Numbered from the stretch's first letter, positions 26,927 to 35,064 are shown. The stretch is DNA of 50,090 bases from SAR202 cluster bacterium (GCA_016872355.1 VGZY01000012.1:1-50090); one strand, 5' to 3'. Translations and numbers: made by a program. The notes: generated by a model not told the origin, from the letters alone.

Positions 26927-27193
26927 ATGATGGCGTTGTTTCCGGCCGCCATAGTGGGCGGCGCGATACTGTGGAGCCGCGGGCGCGGCGCTCCATACCG
27001 CCTGCTCGCGCTCGCCGCCGCCGTCGCCTCGTTCGCCATGGCCTTCACCCCGCTCACCGCATTCACCACGTCCTGGCACATCCTCTTCGCCCTCTGCCTC
27101 GTCGCGCTGGCCGCATGGAACCTTGCCACCGGCGGCGCCAATCGCCCTGCCAGGCGACCGCGATATCTCTCCCAGCCCAGGTGCCCGAAGTAG
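26927..27193 (+). CDS. Small hydrophobic membrane protein
   Basis: This 88-residue frame has two or three hydrophobic helices (ALFPAAIVGGAILW, LLALAAAVASFAMAFTPL, ILFALCLVALAAWNLA) separated by short basic loops and a basic tail (RPARRPRYL). Third-position G/C bias is strong. ATG 26927 lies 11 nt after GGAG. It precedes the DUF2332 gene by about 30 bp and may be cotranscribed. No family is recognised. Confidence 0.55.
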   Translation: MMALFPAAIVGGAILWSRGRGAPYRLLALAAAVASFAMAFTPLTAFTTSWHILFALCLVALAAWNLATGGANRPARRPRYLSQPRCPK

Positions 27194-27223
27194 CGATGTC
27201 TCTCGCGTAGCGGTGCATAAGAC

Positions 27224-28270
27224 ATGACGGCTACCACCTACACGATTGAATCCGCCGCCGCGCGGTTCGCGCGCGCGGCCCAAACGGAGTACCGCGGCGA
27301 GTCGGCCTTGTATGAAAGGCTGGCGCTCGGGGTGAAGGACGATCCTGAATTGCTGGCGATAGCAGCGCATGCGCGCTTCGGGCAGCCGGTAAGTAATCTC
27401 TTCTTTGCGGCAGTCCGGTACCTGCTGTTCGAGGAACCCAGCCACCCGCTCGAGCATCACTTTCCCGGCAAGACGCAGGGGAAGGCACTGGCCGGCGATC
27501 CCTATCCCAGCTTACGGTCCTTCTGCCTGGAGCACGCCGACGCGATTCGCAACATTGTCTCAACCCGGCAGGTGCAGACGAACGAGGTTGGGCGTTGCTC
27601 GGTGCTGCTGCCGGCGCTGGGCGTAGTGACCAAGGCAGGCGGAGACCTGCCGCTGGCAATGGTGGACGTCGGGGCGAGCGCGGGGCTGAACTTGCTGTGG
27701 GACAGCTACTCCTACGACTACGGCGACGGCGTCGTGCACGGAAACGCAAATTCTCCTGTGTCGGTCAGATGCGAAGTCAAAGGTACCGCCAGGCCGCCGG
27801 TGCCGATGACGTTTCCCGCAGTCGCATGCCGCGTTGGAATAGACCTGGCCCCGGTGGACGTGCGCGACTCGGACGCGGTGCGTTGGCTGAGGGCGCTCGT
27901 GTGGCCGGAGATGAATGCCCGTTTAGAAACTCTCGAACATGCCATAGAGCTTGCGCAGAGTGAACCGCCTGATGTGCGCCGAGGTGACGCGCTGGAGGTC
28001 CTGCCCGCCGTCCTGTCGGAAATGCCTGTGGCGGCGACGATAGTGGTGTACCATTCGCACACCCTGAACCAGTGGGGCGAGGACGCTCGCAAGCGGCTCT
28101 TCACAATGCTGGTGGAGGCATCAACACTGAGGCCGGTGTACCGAGTGGCGATGGAGTGGACGGGGCAATGGCCGGAGATGAAGCTGTTGACGTACAGGGA
28201 TGGTGTGGAAACGGTGACTAAACTGGCGAACTACCAGCCGCACGGCAAGTGGATAGAGTGGACGGTGTAA
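27224..28270 (+). CDS. DUF2332 family protein
   Basis: This 348-residue protein fits DUF2332: an N-terminal helical region (FARAAQTEYRGESALYERLALGV), NLFFAAVRYLLF, FCLEHADAIRNIVSTRQVQTNEVGRC, and a Rossmann/methyltransferase-like glycine motif MVDVGASAGLNLLWDSYSYDYG. IDLAPVDVRDSDAVRWLRALVWPE and a C-terminal VVYHSHTLNQW follow. The GASAGLNL segment suggests an S-adenosylmethionine-type fold, but no activity is established for the family. Length is normal and the frame intact. Confidence 0.85.
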   Translation: MTATTYTIESAAARFARAAQTEYRGESALYERLALGVKDDPELLAIAAHARFGQPVSNLFFAAVRYLLFEEPSHPLEHHFPGKTQGKALAGDPYPSLRSFCLEHADAIRNIVSTRQVQTNEVGRCSVLLPALGVVTKAGGDLPLAMVDVGASAGLNLLWDSYSYDYGDGVVHGNANSPVSVRCEVKGTARPPVPMTFPAVACRVGIDLAPVDVRDSDAVRWLRALVWPEMNARLETLEHAIELAQSEPPDVRRGDALEVLPAVLSEMPVAATIVVYHSHTLNQWGEDARKRLFTMLVEASTLRPVYRVAMEWTGQWPEMKLLTYRDGVETVTKLANYQPHGKWIEWTV

Positions 28271-28669
28271 TCAACGGCGTGCAGTCGATCTCCTTTTCGG
28301 AGCTTCTCGGCCTGCATTGACCTTCGCCGAGTCTCGGTCCGAAGGTGGTTGCGGCACCTGCTGCTTGAGCAGTTCGTTGTCAAGAAGTTCGATCATTCCG
28401 GGAATGATTGGATTATCCAGACACTTCTGAATGAACATTTTGGCGAGAGCAACAGGATCGGTCCCGCGCTCCTTGGCTTTAGCTTTCAACAATCGCCAAT
28501 AATGAGCATCCATCTCAATGGCTACACCCGCGCCCGGGGCAAGCTTGATCTCCGCGCTATCAACCTCTTCCCATCCAGGGGTATTTTCGCCCATGTAGTG
28601 CTTCGACCAATATTCCGCAGCTTCATCCCGCGTCATTGGTTTCGTGCTTTCAATACCTGCCTTCTTCAT
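28271..28669 (-). CDS. BrnA/CopG-like antitoxin
   Basis: This 132-residue protein has an N-terminal region rich in acidic residues (TRDEAAEYWSKHYMGENTPGWEEVD) that would wrap the toxin. A ribbon-helix-helix-like stretch follows (VAIEMDAHYWRLLKAKAKERGTD, then PVALAKMFIQKCL), then a charged tail. It starts 11 nt after the stop of the BrnT-like gene, with GGGAGGAAG as its site, in the toxin-first order typical of BrnT/BrnA. It would bind the toxin and repress the promoter; a perfect palindrome at 28949-28960 is a candidate operator. The frame is intact, unlike the toxin. Confidence 0.72.
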   Translation of the reverse strand: MKKAGIESTKPMTRDEAAEYWSKHYMGENTPGWEEVDSAEIKLAPGAGVAIEMDAHYWRLLKAKAKERGTDPVALAKMFIQKCLDNPIIPGMIELLDNELLKQQVPQPPSDRDSAKVNAGREAPKRRSTARR

Positions 28670-28680
28670 TTCTTCCTCCC

Positions 28681-28935
28681 CTACTTGCTGGCCCGACGGC
28701 GCTCGGCCAGCACTGCCGGCCTGGCAGTTACCGGGTACCAGGCATTGCCCTCTCGCTCAAGCACTACAAAAAGATACCGACCGCCGTAAGTCTGGCAGAT
28801 GAATGTTATGCGGTTGCCGCTTCACTCTGACCGATGAATGTTCTCAATGCCTTCCTCAACCTCTTCCCACGTTATCCCATGCCTTGAAATGTGTGCTACC
28901 GCGACCTCGGTCCATCTCAAATGATAGGCATCCAT
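28681..28935 (-). pseudogene. BrnT-like toxin with one in-frame TGA
   Basis: The 84-codon frame encodes a BrnT/RelE-fold-like toxin (ribonuclease family). The first half is HLRWTEVAVAHISRHGITWEEVEEGIENIHRSE; codon 38 (28822-28824) is TGA. The same frame then continues with SGNRITFICQTYGGRYLFVVL and ends WYPVTARPAVLAERRRASK before TAG. Both halves match the family pattern ('HGITWEEV', 'GRYLFVV', 'VTARPA...ERR'), so the TGA interrupts a single gene. Family members usually have Arg or similar there, and CGA to TGA is one transition. Start at ATG 28935 is preceded by GCAGG. Unless read through, it yields only a 37-residue fragment. Confidence 0.7.
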
Positions 28936-28937
28936 CC

Positions 28938-28960
28938 GTACCTGCCCGCGTACCGGTACG
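28938..28960. promoter_or_regulatory. Candidate toxin-antitoxin operator
   Basis: A perfect 12-bp palindrome CGTACCGGTACG (28949-28960) and another GTACC half-site (28938-28942) lie directly upstream of the toxin start. BrnA-type ribbon-helix-helix antitoxins repress their own operon by binding such repeats. Inferred from symmetry and position. Confidence 0.5.
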
Positions 28961-28995
28961 CCCTAATCCTAGCACATCCAATGGAGGATAATTCC

Positions 28996-30054
28996 CTACA
29001 GGTTTATCCTCGGTTGGGTGTAGTTCCAGTGCTTGGTGTATACGTGGAGACGGTTGCGCTGGTCTGAGACGATGATGCGCCCTTTATCGTCCGCCTGGAC
29101 GGCCAGAGGGCGGCCGAAGCGCGCCATGGGCGTGAGGTCGCCCGCGCGGTAGTAGCCCTTGATCGTCTCCGGATCGCGGTAGACGATTACCTCGGCGGCC
29201 TTGGAGAACGTTGAGGCGTCCCCGTAGAGCGCGCCGATGATGTCGCCGTTCTTTTCGTAGATCTGGACGCGGCGGTTGCCCCAGTCGGTTACATATACGT
29301 CGCCATCGGCGTCGACTGCCACGTCGGACGGATGGTTGAGGTCGCCGCCGTCCTCTGCGGTGGAGCCGAAGGTGGCGATGTGCTTGCCGTCCGCCGTGAA
29401 CTTCTGCACGCGGTTGTTGCCCCAGTCAGCAACGTAGACATCCCCGGCCCTGTCGATTGTTAGGCCCCAGGGCTTTTTGAGCTGTCCCGGACCCGTCCCC
29501 TCGCTGCCGAAAGACCGGATGTACTTGCCGTCGCTGGAGAACTTCTGGACGCGGTGGTTCCGTGAATCGACGACGTACAGGTCGTTGTTGGCGTCGAAGT
29601 TGATGCCGACCGGTGCGTTTAGCTCTCCAGGCGCGCCGCCGGCTATGCCCCACTCCCCAATGTGCTCGCCCCCGGGGATATAGTCCGGGAATGGGACAAA
29701 CCTCTCTGGGGCGAAGATGAGTACCTTATTCAGGAACTCGTCCGCGACGTAGACCTTGTCATCCTTCGAATACGCGATGCCGGACGGCCACACGAAGGAG
29801 TTGCGGCCGAAGTCGCCGTAATGGAACTGGTCGATGCCTACCTTCCCCACACGCCGCGACAGGTCCACGCCGGTGTCCGGGAAGGTCTCGTGGTCGTAGC
29901 CACGGCTCAGGACGTATAGGGTCTCATTCGGCGCGAGCGTGAAGTCGCAGGGGAAGATGTACCCTCCGGTATTGCCGTTGTGCTCGACGGTTGTGCGGCC
30001 GATGGCGTGGGAGAAGACCCACGTGCGGCCGGCGATGGCTGTGAGACTGAGCAT
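28996..30054 (-). CDS. NHL-repeat beta-propeller protein
   Basis: This 352-residue propeller has regular NHL units: GIAYSKDDKVYVADEFLNKVLIF, GINFDANNDLYVVDSRNHRVQKF, GLTIDRAGDVYVADWGNNRVQKF, DVAVDADGDVYVTDWGNRRVQIY and LAVQADDKGRIIVSDQ. I start at ATG 30054, preceded by AAGGA; the longer frame to 30201 reads into the repeat element. No signal peptide is seen. It is a paralogue in architecture of the protein at 5410-6363. Its role is unknown; NHL propellers bind proteins, RNA or ligands, and some have lyase activity. Confidence 0.87.
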   Translation of the reverse strand: MLSLTAIAGRTWVFSHAIGRTTVEHNGNTGGYIFPCDFTLAPNETLYVLSRGYDHETFPDTGVDLSRRVGKVGIDQFHYGDFGRNSFVWPSGIAYSKDDKVYVADEFLNKVLIFAPERFVPFPDYIPGGEHIGEWGIAGGAPGELNAPVGINFDANNDLYVVDSRNHRVQKFSSDGKYIRSFGSEGTGPGQLKKPWGLTIDRAGDVYVADWGNNRVQKFTADGKHIATFGSTAEDGGDLNHPSDVAVDADGDVYVTDWGNRRVQIYEKNGDIIGALYGDASTFSKAAEVIVYRDPETIKGYYRAGDLTPMARFGRPLAVQADDKGRIIVSDQRNRLHVYTKHWNYTQPRINL

Positions 30055-30126
30055 GGTTGGGTTCCTTGGCACGATGCGAAACAGATAGCTTGAAGAACGG
30101 CGACGCGCGCAGGGGCGGCCTCCGAT

Positions 30127-30289
30127 CCACCTAACCCCCTGGCCCCCTTCCCTGAGAGGGAAGGGGGAATAGCGGCGGGGCTTCGCCCCGTACCCCACCA
30201 AGGGCTATGCCCTCAGACTCCCGTTCAGGCGGCATAGCCGCCTGACTCAGAACCCCTTCCCTCCCAGGGAAGGGGCAGGGGTTAGGTGG
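30127..30289. repeat. 163-bp element with 12-bp terminal inverted repeats
   Basis: The element begins CCACCTAACCCC (30127-30138) and ends GGGGTTAGGTGG (30278-30289), a perfect inverted pair. Internally it carries stems CCCTTCCC/GGGAAGGG, GGGGC/GCCCC, GGGC/GCCC, CAGGCGGC/GCCGCCTG and a last CCCTTCCC/GGGAAGGG. Its right 37 bp recur exactly at 5132-5168, and a further GGGTTAGGTGGCTG copy lies near 30334-30348. No ORF is inside. No clear target-site duplication is seen. Confidence 0.65.
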
Positions 30290-30351
30290 CTGTCCGGCTG
30301 TTCCCATATCCCGGCGCGGGGTTTCGGGAGGCAAGGGTTAGGTGGCTGCTC

Positions 30352-31485
30352 TTACTTCGTGATAAAGCCGGGCTTGCTGAACTGGCCGTTTACTATTGGC
30401 GCCGCGTCCAGGCTGAACCAGTCCTCCAGCAGCGTGGTGTAGACGCTGCGGAAGTCCATGTTCGGCGCAAGGTCGCCCTCGCGAAGCTTCTCGAGCTGGA
30501 TCTCAGGATAGTCGTTGTATATGCCGCCCTTGACCCTCGGGCCCATGACGAACGACGCACCGGCCGCGCCGTGGTCCGTGCCGGAGCCGTTCTCCTTCAC
30601 GCGGCGGCCGAACTCAGAGAAGACGAACAGGACGACGTTCTCGTCCGCGTTGTTCTGCCGCAGGTCGTCCCAGAAGTCGGCGATAGCGGTCGAGACCTCG
30701 TTCAGGAGCTTCGGATGGTTCGGACCCTGGCTGGCGTGGGTGTCGAAGCCGCCGAACTCCGTATAGAAGACCCTCGTGCCAAGGTTGGCCTGATGGATCA
30801 TGGAGATATCGCGCATCTTCTTGGACAGCGCCTTGTTCGCGTACTCCACGCTGGAGTTGTACATGTCCGGCGCTGCCTTCAGCATGTCCGCGCCCTTCAG
30901 GGCGTCCAGGCCGGTCTGGCTGAGGTACTCCATGACCGGGCCGTATCCGACCGCCGGGGCGTACATGGCGGCGAAGCGCTGGAGGAGCTTTTCGCGCTGC
31001 TCCTTCACCTCGATGCTGGTCAGCAGGCCGTAGCTCTTGAGGTCCGCGACGGACGCGACCGATACGCCGGGCGCGACGAGCGCGCGGGGCAGACCGGAGC
31101 CGACGTTCACCGCGGTCACCGGGTTCTCGCCCTTCGGGTCCAGCTCGCGAATCGCACGGCCGAGCCAGCCCTCGGTGCCCACCTTGTCCGGCTCCGATGT
31201 GTGCCAGATGTCCATCGCCCTGAAGTGTGAGCGCGTGGAGTTTTCGAAGCCTACGCCGTTTATGACGGCCAGCTCCCCCTTGTCGAAGATCTCCTTGAAC
31301 GCCCTGAGCTCGGGGTTGAGGCCGATCTCATCGTTCAGCTTCAGGACCTTCTCTTCAGGCACCTTCAGGATCGGCCGGTTGTCGTAGTAGTGCGGGTCGG
31401 CGTAGGGCACGACCGTGTTCATGTAGTCGTTGCCGCCGCTGAGCTGCAGCACAACCAGGACGGGAGGCTTTGCCGTTGTTGTCAT
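30352..31485 (-). CDS. DUF1501 family protein
   Basis: This 377-residue alkaline-phosphatase/sulfatase-fold protein of the DUF1501 family has VLVVLQLSGGNDYMNTVVPY (N-terminal metal-site strand), STRSHFRAMDIWHTSEP, YTEFGGFDTHASQG, VVLFVFSEFGRRVKENGSGTDHGAAG and a C-terminal LLEDWFSLDA. Family members usually carry a Tat signal; this one starts directly with the core, so it seems cytoplasmic. ATG follows AAGGAGTG. It is next to the DUF1800 gene in the usual pairing (20-bp gap), and the two proteins are thought to act together, though no reaction is established. Confidence 0.9.
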   Translation of the reverse strand: MTTTAKPPVLVVLQLSGGNDYMNTVVPYADPHYYDNRPILKVPEEKVLKLNDEIGLNPELRAFKEIFDKGELAVINGVGFENSTRSHFRAMDIWHTSEPDKVGTEGWLGRAIRELDPKGENPVTAVNVGSGLPRALVAPGVSVASVADLKSYGLLTSIEVKEQREKLLQRFAAMYAPAVGYGPVMEYLSQTGLDALKGADMLKAAPDMYNSSVEYANKALSKKMRDISMIHQANLGTRVFYTEFGGFDTHASQGPNHPKLLNEVSTAIADFWDDLRQNNADENVVLFVFSEFGRRVKENGSGTDHGAAGASFVMGPRVKGGIYNDYPEIQLEKLREGDLAPNMDFRSVYTTLLEDWFSLDAAPIVNGQFSKPGFITK

Positions 31486-31504
31486 TGCGATATCACTCCT
31501 TGGG

Positions 31505-32914
31505 CTATTCGAACTGGAACTCTCTGGTGCCGGCGATCAACGCCAGTACCTCGGCAGCGCGCTGCGACGACTTTGCATACTCTGCTTGTGTGGTCCATTT
31601 CAGCGGGCCGCCGGGGGCGACGTGCCCGATGAGCTCATGCCTCGTCTGCGCTTTCACTGTCAGCGGACCGACGAGGTCCAGGCAGTGGTCGACGAGGGCC
31701 TCCGGCGACATTAGCTTGCCGTTGGAGGCGGCGATACGGCCGATTAACTCCTTCACCCCAGGCAGCTCCGGGTTGCCAAGGCGCGCGGCGGCGAAGTTCA
31801 CGCGCTGCATGAGGGAGCCGCTGTTGATCCACTCCAGGCCGGTGTGCCACCCCTCCACGCTAGGGGGGTCCAGCACCTTCTGGCCCATGTTTGTCGTCAG
31901 CTCTCCCAGCATGCCCCACCTCGGGTCAGGGCCGGCCATGTCGCCTGTCAGGCGAAGCGTGGAGATAACCAGCTCGATTGGGCTCTTAACCCTCTTGTAC
32001 GTCGCCTGCTTGAAGAAATCGGCATTGAACATCGCCCGCAGTACGGGCTTTAGCTCGTAATTGGAGTCCCTGAGCTTGTCTGAAAGAAACTCTATCGCCG
32101 CCGGATCGCGGGGAGGCTCGATCGACCACGCGGGGACTTGCGGCTCGTCGGCCACGAAAAAGTTGTAGAGGTGACGTGCTATGAACGTATGGCAGCCCTG
32201 CTGCTGGACAATAATGTCCACGATGTCCTCACCGTTGAACTTGCCCGTGTGCCCAAGGAACGTCTTGTCGCCGAAGTCGTGGTCCTGTGGCCTGTATTCG
32301 AACTTCCAGTTGAACGGGCCCCAGGGGTGGATCGGAATCTTGTGGGAAAATGTCCAACCGGTAAAGGCGCGGGAGACCTCGAAAACATCTTTCTCCGTGT
32401 AGTTGCCGATGCCCATTGAAAAGAGCTCGAGAAGCTCCCTACCCCAGTTTTCGTTCGGCTGGCGCTTGTGGTTCTCGTTGTTGTCCAGCCAAAAGATCAT
32501 CGCGGGGTCCTGGGCCAGCCGGACGAGCAGGTCGCGCAGGTTGCCCATGCCATGGTCCCGGAACATTTGTATCTGTGCGAGCAGGTCGTACGTGGCCTCA
32601 ACCTTTGCGTGGCCGGTCGCGAAAACGTGGTGCCAGAACAGCGCCATCTTCTCTTCGAGCGGACGACTGGAGACGGCCATGCGGTAGAGCCAGTTCATCT
32701 GGCCTTGCTGAAGATACGCGGTGAACTCGGCGAGCGGGTGGTAGCGGTACAGCTCGTACTCGTCGAACTCGGGCTGGCTCTCCGGATGCAGGAGCTGCTC
32801 AACGGCGGCCTCGTACCCGTTCTTCGCAAGGGCCTCGACTTCGGCGCGAGTGGCCCCGAAGCCGGCGCGGCGCATCAGGTGAGATATCAGCGCAATATCT
32901 TGCTGGTCCGTCAT
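31505..32914 (-). CDS. DUF1800 family protein
   Basis: This 469-residue protein has the family's landmarks: LISHLMRRAGFGATRAEVEALA at the start, EKMALFWHHVFATGHAKV, DPAMIFWLDNNENHKRQPNENWGRELLELFSMGIGNY, VSRAFTGWTFSH, FLGHTGKFNGEDIVDIIVQQ, FIARHLYNFFVADEP and LDPPSVEGWHTGLEW. The ATG follows AAGGGCAAG. It lies between the isomerase at 32922 (8-bp gap) and the DUF1501 gene, all on the minus strand in one operon. The DUF1501/DUF1800 pair is widespread in environmental bacteria, but its biochemical role is unknown. Confidence 0.92.
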   Translation of the reverse strand: MTDQQDIALISHLMRRAGFGATRAEVEALAKNGYEAAVEQLLHPESQPEFDEYELYRYHPLAEFTAYLQQGQMNWLYRMAVSSRPLEEKMALFWHHVFATGHAKVEATYDLLAQIQMFRDHGMGNLRDLLVRLAQDPAMIFWLDNNENHKRQPNENWGRELLELFSMGIGNYTEKDVFEVSRAFTGWTFSHKIPIHPWGPFNWKFEYRPQDHDFGDKTFLGHTGKFNGEDIVDIIVQQQGCHTFIARHLYNFFVADEPQVPAWSIEPPRDPAAIEFLSDKLRDSNYELKPVLRAMFNADFFKQATYKRVKSPIELVISTLRLTGDMAGPDPRWGMLGELTTNMGQKVLDPPSVEGWHTGLEWINSGSLMQRVNFAAARLGNPELPGVKELIGRIAASNGKLMSPEALVDHCLDLVGPLTVKAQTRHELIGHVAPGGPLKWTTQAEYAKSSQRAAEVLALIAGTREFQFE

Positions 32915-32921
32915 CTTGCCC

Positions 32922-33776
32922 TTACACCTTTACCGTTTCAGGAAGCTTCCAGCCCGTCTTCGCCAGGTGGGCGACCCCATCCCTGAACTCTTTATCTATA
33001 TCCTCGAATGTTGAATCGCGGTATTCGAACTCGAGGGACACATCTCCCTTGTAGCCGACCGTGTCCAGCGCCTGGCCGAACTTCGCGAAGTCTGCGGTGC
33101 CCTTGCCCGGCGTGAGCTCCAGCTCCTGGTTGCCGTCCGCCGTGTCCGGCCCGGTGGCGTCCCTCAGGTGGACGTGCCAGAGGCGGCTGCCGAGCGCCTT
33201 GAAGAAGACCTCCGGCTCATAGTTGATGATGCCCCAGTGGCTGCTGTCTACAAGCACGCCAACGTTGTCCGTGCTGAGCCGCTCCAGCACCCACTCGACA
33301 TGGTGAGGCCGGTTGATGATGCTGTAAAGGTGGGGGGCCTCCATCAGCATGCGGATGCCCATCTTCTTCGCAATATCCCCTACCCTGTCGAAGGCCCTGA
33401 CGGCGTTCGCGAGCTGGAACTCCTGGTCGGGACGCTCGTTGCGCCACCCAAACGGCATCGTCATCATCGGGATCCCGGCCTCAACCAGGTGCGGCAGCTT
33501 CCGCGACCAGTCCGCGACGAACCTGTCAATGTCTTCCGGAACGTACGCCCAGTAGATGCCGTGGGAGAAGTTGAGGTTTATCGGCGTCAGTCCGGTGGCC
33601 TTCAGCATGCCGACGAGCTCAGGCGGCGTAGGGCTTCCGAAGTTGAAATGGAAGCTATACGAGCCGAAGCTGGCGATCTCCATTCTCTTGAACCCCAGCG
33701 CCTTCATCCTGGGGAGGATCTCGTAAAGCGTATAGTGCGCCCAGCCAAGAGAGGAAACGGCGGTTACCTTTGCCAC
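32922..33776 (-). CDS. Sugar phosphate isomerase/epimerase
   Basis: This TIM barrel of about 284 residues has metal-ligand motifs of the xylose-isomerase-like family: LMEAPHLYSI (Glu), GVLVDSSHWG (Asp/His), WHVHLRDATG (His) and SLEFEYRD (Glu). I choose GTG 33776, six bases after AAGGA, because VTAVSSLGWAHYTLYE matches family N-termini; ATG 33833 is an alternative. A 16-codon ORF with a strong Shine-Dalgarno overlaps this start. It leads the operon with DUF1800 and DUF1501, which suggests the three act on one substrate, probably a carbohydrate. Confidence 0.85.
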   Translation of the reverse strand: MAKVTAVSSLGWAHYTLYEILPRMKALGFKRMEIASFGSYSFHFNFGSPTPPELVGMLKATGLTPINLNFSHGIYWAYVPEDIDRFVADWSRKLPHLVEAGIPMMTMPFGWRNERPDQEFQLANAVRAFDRVGDIAKKMGIRMLMEAPHLYSIINRPHHVEWVLERLSTDNVGVLVDSSHWGIINYEPEVFFKALGSRLWHVHLRDATGPDTADGNQELELTPGKGTADFAKFGQALDTVGYKGDVSLEFEYRDSTFEDIDKEFRDGVAHLAKTGWKLPETVKV

Positions 33777-33814
33777 AGCCAGTCCTTGAACAGCAACAGT
33801 CCGCCTATTTTCAT
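33764..33814 (-). CDS. Possible 16-codon leader peptide
   Basis: ATG 33814 has AGGAGA exactly six bases upstream, the strongest initiation site in the region. It encodes MKIGGLLLFKDWLWQR and stops at TAA inside the start of the isomerase gene, overlapping it by about 13 nt in another frame. It could couple translation of the operon or be fortuitous. The two Trp codons do not make an obvious attenuator: no terminator hairpin is seen nearby. Confidence 0.3.
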   Translation of the reverse strand: MKIGGLLLFKDWLWQR

Positions 33815-33934
33815 AGTCGGTCTCCTGAATCATACAAAAAAAAGGACGGCAATGACAATAATGTCTCGGCCCCGAAAGAAAACGAATAGAAACAAAGGAG
33901 TGAAATCGGCGTCCTGTACGCACTGCCGCGGCGC

Positions 33935-33943
33935 TGGTACAAT
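33935..33943 (+). promoter_or_regulatory. Extended -10 for the DapA-family gene
   Basis: TGG-TACAAT (33935-33943) is an extended -10 sequence, 50 bp before the ATG at 33993. No -35 is evident. Confidence 0.4.
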
Positions 33944-33992
33944 TCCGCGCGACAAGCTACGGCAAATCCGATTCGGCGCAAGGAGAGACTGA

Positions 33993-34907
33993 ATGGTCCA
34001 GAAGCGATACCCCCAGGGGATGCTCGGCGCGTGCAACACCCCATGGAACGAAAAATACCAGCTTGATGAGAAGGTCTTCGAGCGACATCTCAAGGCGACC
34101 CTGGCGCTGGGGTACAAGGACCTGTACGTCATGGGCACGGCTGGCGAGGGCTACGCGGTGAACGACGCCCAGTTCCGCAACATTGTGGACGTGTTTGTTT
34201 CCGTGGCCAAGAAGCCCGGCGTCAATCCCCAGGTTGGCGTGATCAGCCTGTCGATGAGCGCGATTATCGACCGCATAAAGTACGGCTACGACAAGGGCGT
34301 GCGGCTATTCCAGCTTTCGCTGCCGTCCTGGGGCATTGTCTCCGATACCGAGATGATGACCTTCTTCAAGACCGTGTGCGGCACATACCCGGACGCGAAG
34401 TTTCTCCACTACAACCTCATTCGCACCAAGCGCGTCCTGACCGGCGACGACTACCGCAAGATCGCCGACGCGGTGCCTAACCTGGTCGCCACCAAGAATA
34501 GCTCATACGATATGAACGCGATCAGGGACATGATGGTGAAGGCGCCTGAGATCCAGCACTTTTTCGTCCAGAACGCCTTCGCCTACGGGGCGACGCTGGG
34601 AGAGTGCTCACTCCTGTGCAGCCTTGGCGGCGTGTTCCCCAACCTGACTAAGGAGCTGTTCGATACCGCTCGGACAGGCAACGTAAAGCGATCGTTTGAA
34701 ATCAACAACCGGATGATAGAGGTCGCCAAGGGGCTTCTCGGCCACCTGAAGAGCCCGTACGTGGACGGCGCGTACGACAAGTCGCTCGAGGCGCTGGCCA
34801 ACCCCGAGTTCCCGCGGCGGCTCCTGCCCCCGTACGAGACCATTTCCGAAGCTGACTTCGCTGTTATGAAGAAGTACTACGAAGAGCAGTGCCGGGACAT
34901 TTCCTGA
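33993..34907 (+). CDS. DapA/NanA-family dihydrodipicolinate synthase-like lyase
   Basis: This 304-residue class I aldolase-type enzyme forms a Schiff base with pyruvate-like substrates. Tyr140 (FLHYNL) and Lys168 (VATKNS) are 28 residues apart, as in dihydrodipicolinate synthase, and the GTTGE-type loop is GTAGEG (about 49-54). The N-terminal GMLGACNTPWNE is typical. The ATG follows AAGGAGAG. It is divergent from the isomerase-DUF1800-DUF1501 operon and not near lysine genes. A sugar-acid or hydroxy-keto acid lyase/dehydratase is thus more likely than DapA itself. Confidence 0.88.
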   Translation: MVQKRYPQGMLGACNTPWNEKYQLDEKVFERHLKATLALGYKDLYVMGTAGEGYAVNDAQFRNIVDVFVSVAKKPGVNPQVGVISLSMSAIIDRIKYGYDKGVRLFQLSLPSWGIVSDTEMMTFFKTVCGTYPDAKFLHYNLIRTKRVLTGDDYRKIADAVPNLVATKNSSYDMNAIRDMMVKAPEIQHFFVQNAFAYGATLGECSLLCSLGGVFPNLTKELFDTARTGNVKRSFEINNRMIEVAKGLLGHLKSPYVDGAYDKSLEALANPEFPRRLLPPYETISEADFAVMKKYYEEQCRDIS

Positions 34908-34930
34908 CGAGCGCCTGACTTGAACACCGG

Positions 34931-34974
34931 GGCCGCCCCTCATGCGCCTTGCGGCATATGAGGGGCGGCCCTGT
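34931..34974 (+). terminator. Hairpin downstream of the DapA-family gene
   Basis: A 14-bp stem, GGGCCGCCCCTCAT paired with ATGAGGGGCGGCCC, has a GC-rich 14-nt loop and lies about 25 bp after the stop. It is a strong terminator-like hairpin, although followed only by TGTGATTT. Confidence 0.6.
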
Positions 34975-35007
34975 GATTTCGAGCTCACGCCCCGGCAGTC
35001 CTGCGCA

Positions 35008-35016
35008 TGCTATATT
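35008..35016 (+). promoter_or_regulatory. Extended -10 before the 27-residue ORF
   Basis: TGC-TATATT at 35008-35016 is an extended -10. A small stem GCGGCT/AGCCGC (about 35025-35040) follows in the leader before the micro-ORF at 35065. Confidence 0.35.
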
Positions 35017-35064
35017 GGACTTACGCGGCTATTGAGCCGCAGTGTGGAAGCGGTGAGGTGGGCC

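Noticed and set aside
33993-34907. Naming the 33993 gene dapA
   Set aside because: The catalytic Tyr/Lys are present, but the family includes many sugar-acid lyases and no lysine biosynthesis genes are nearby.
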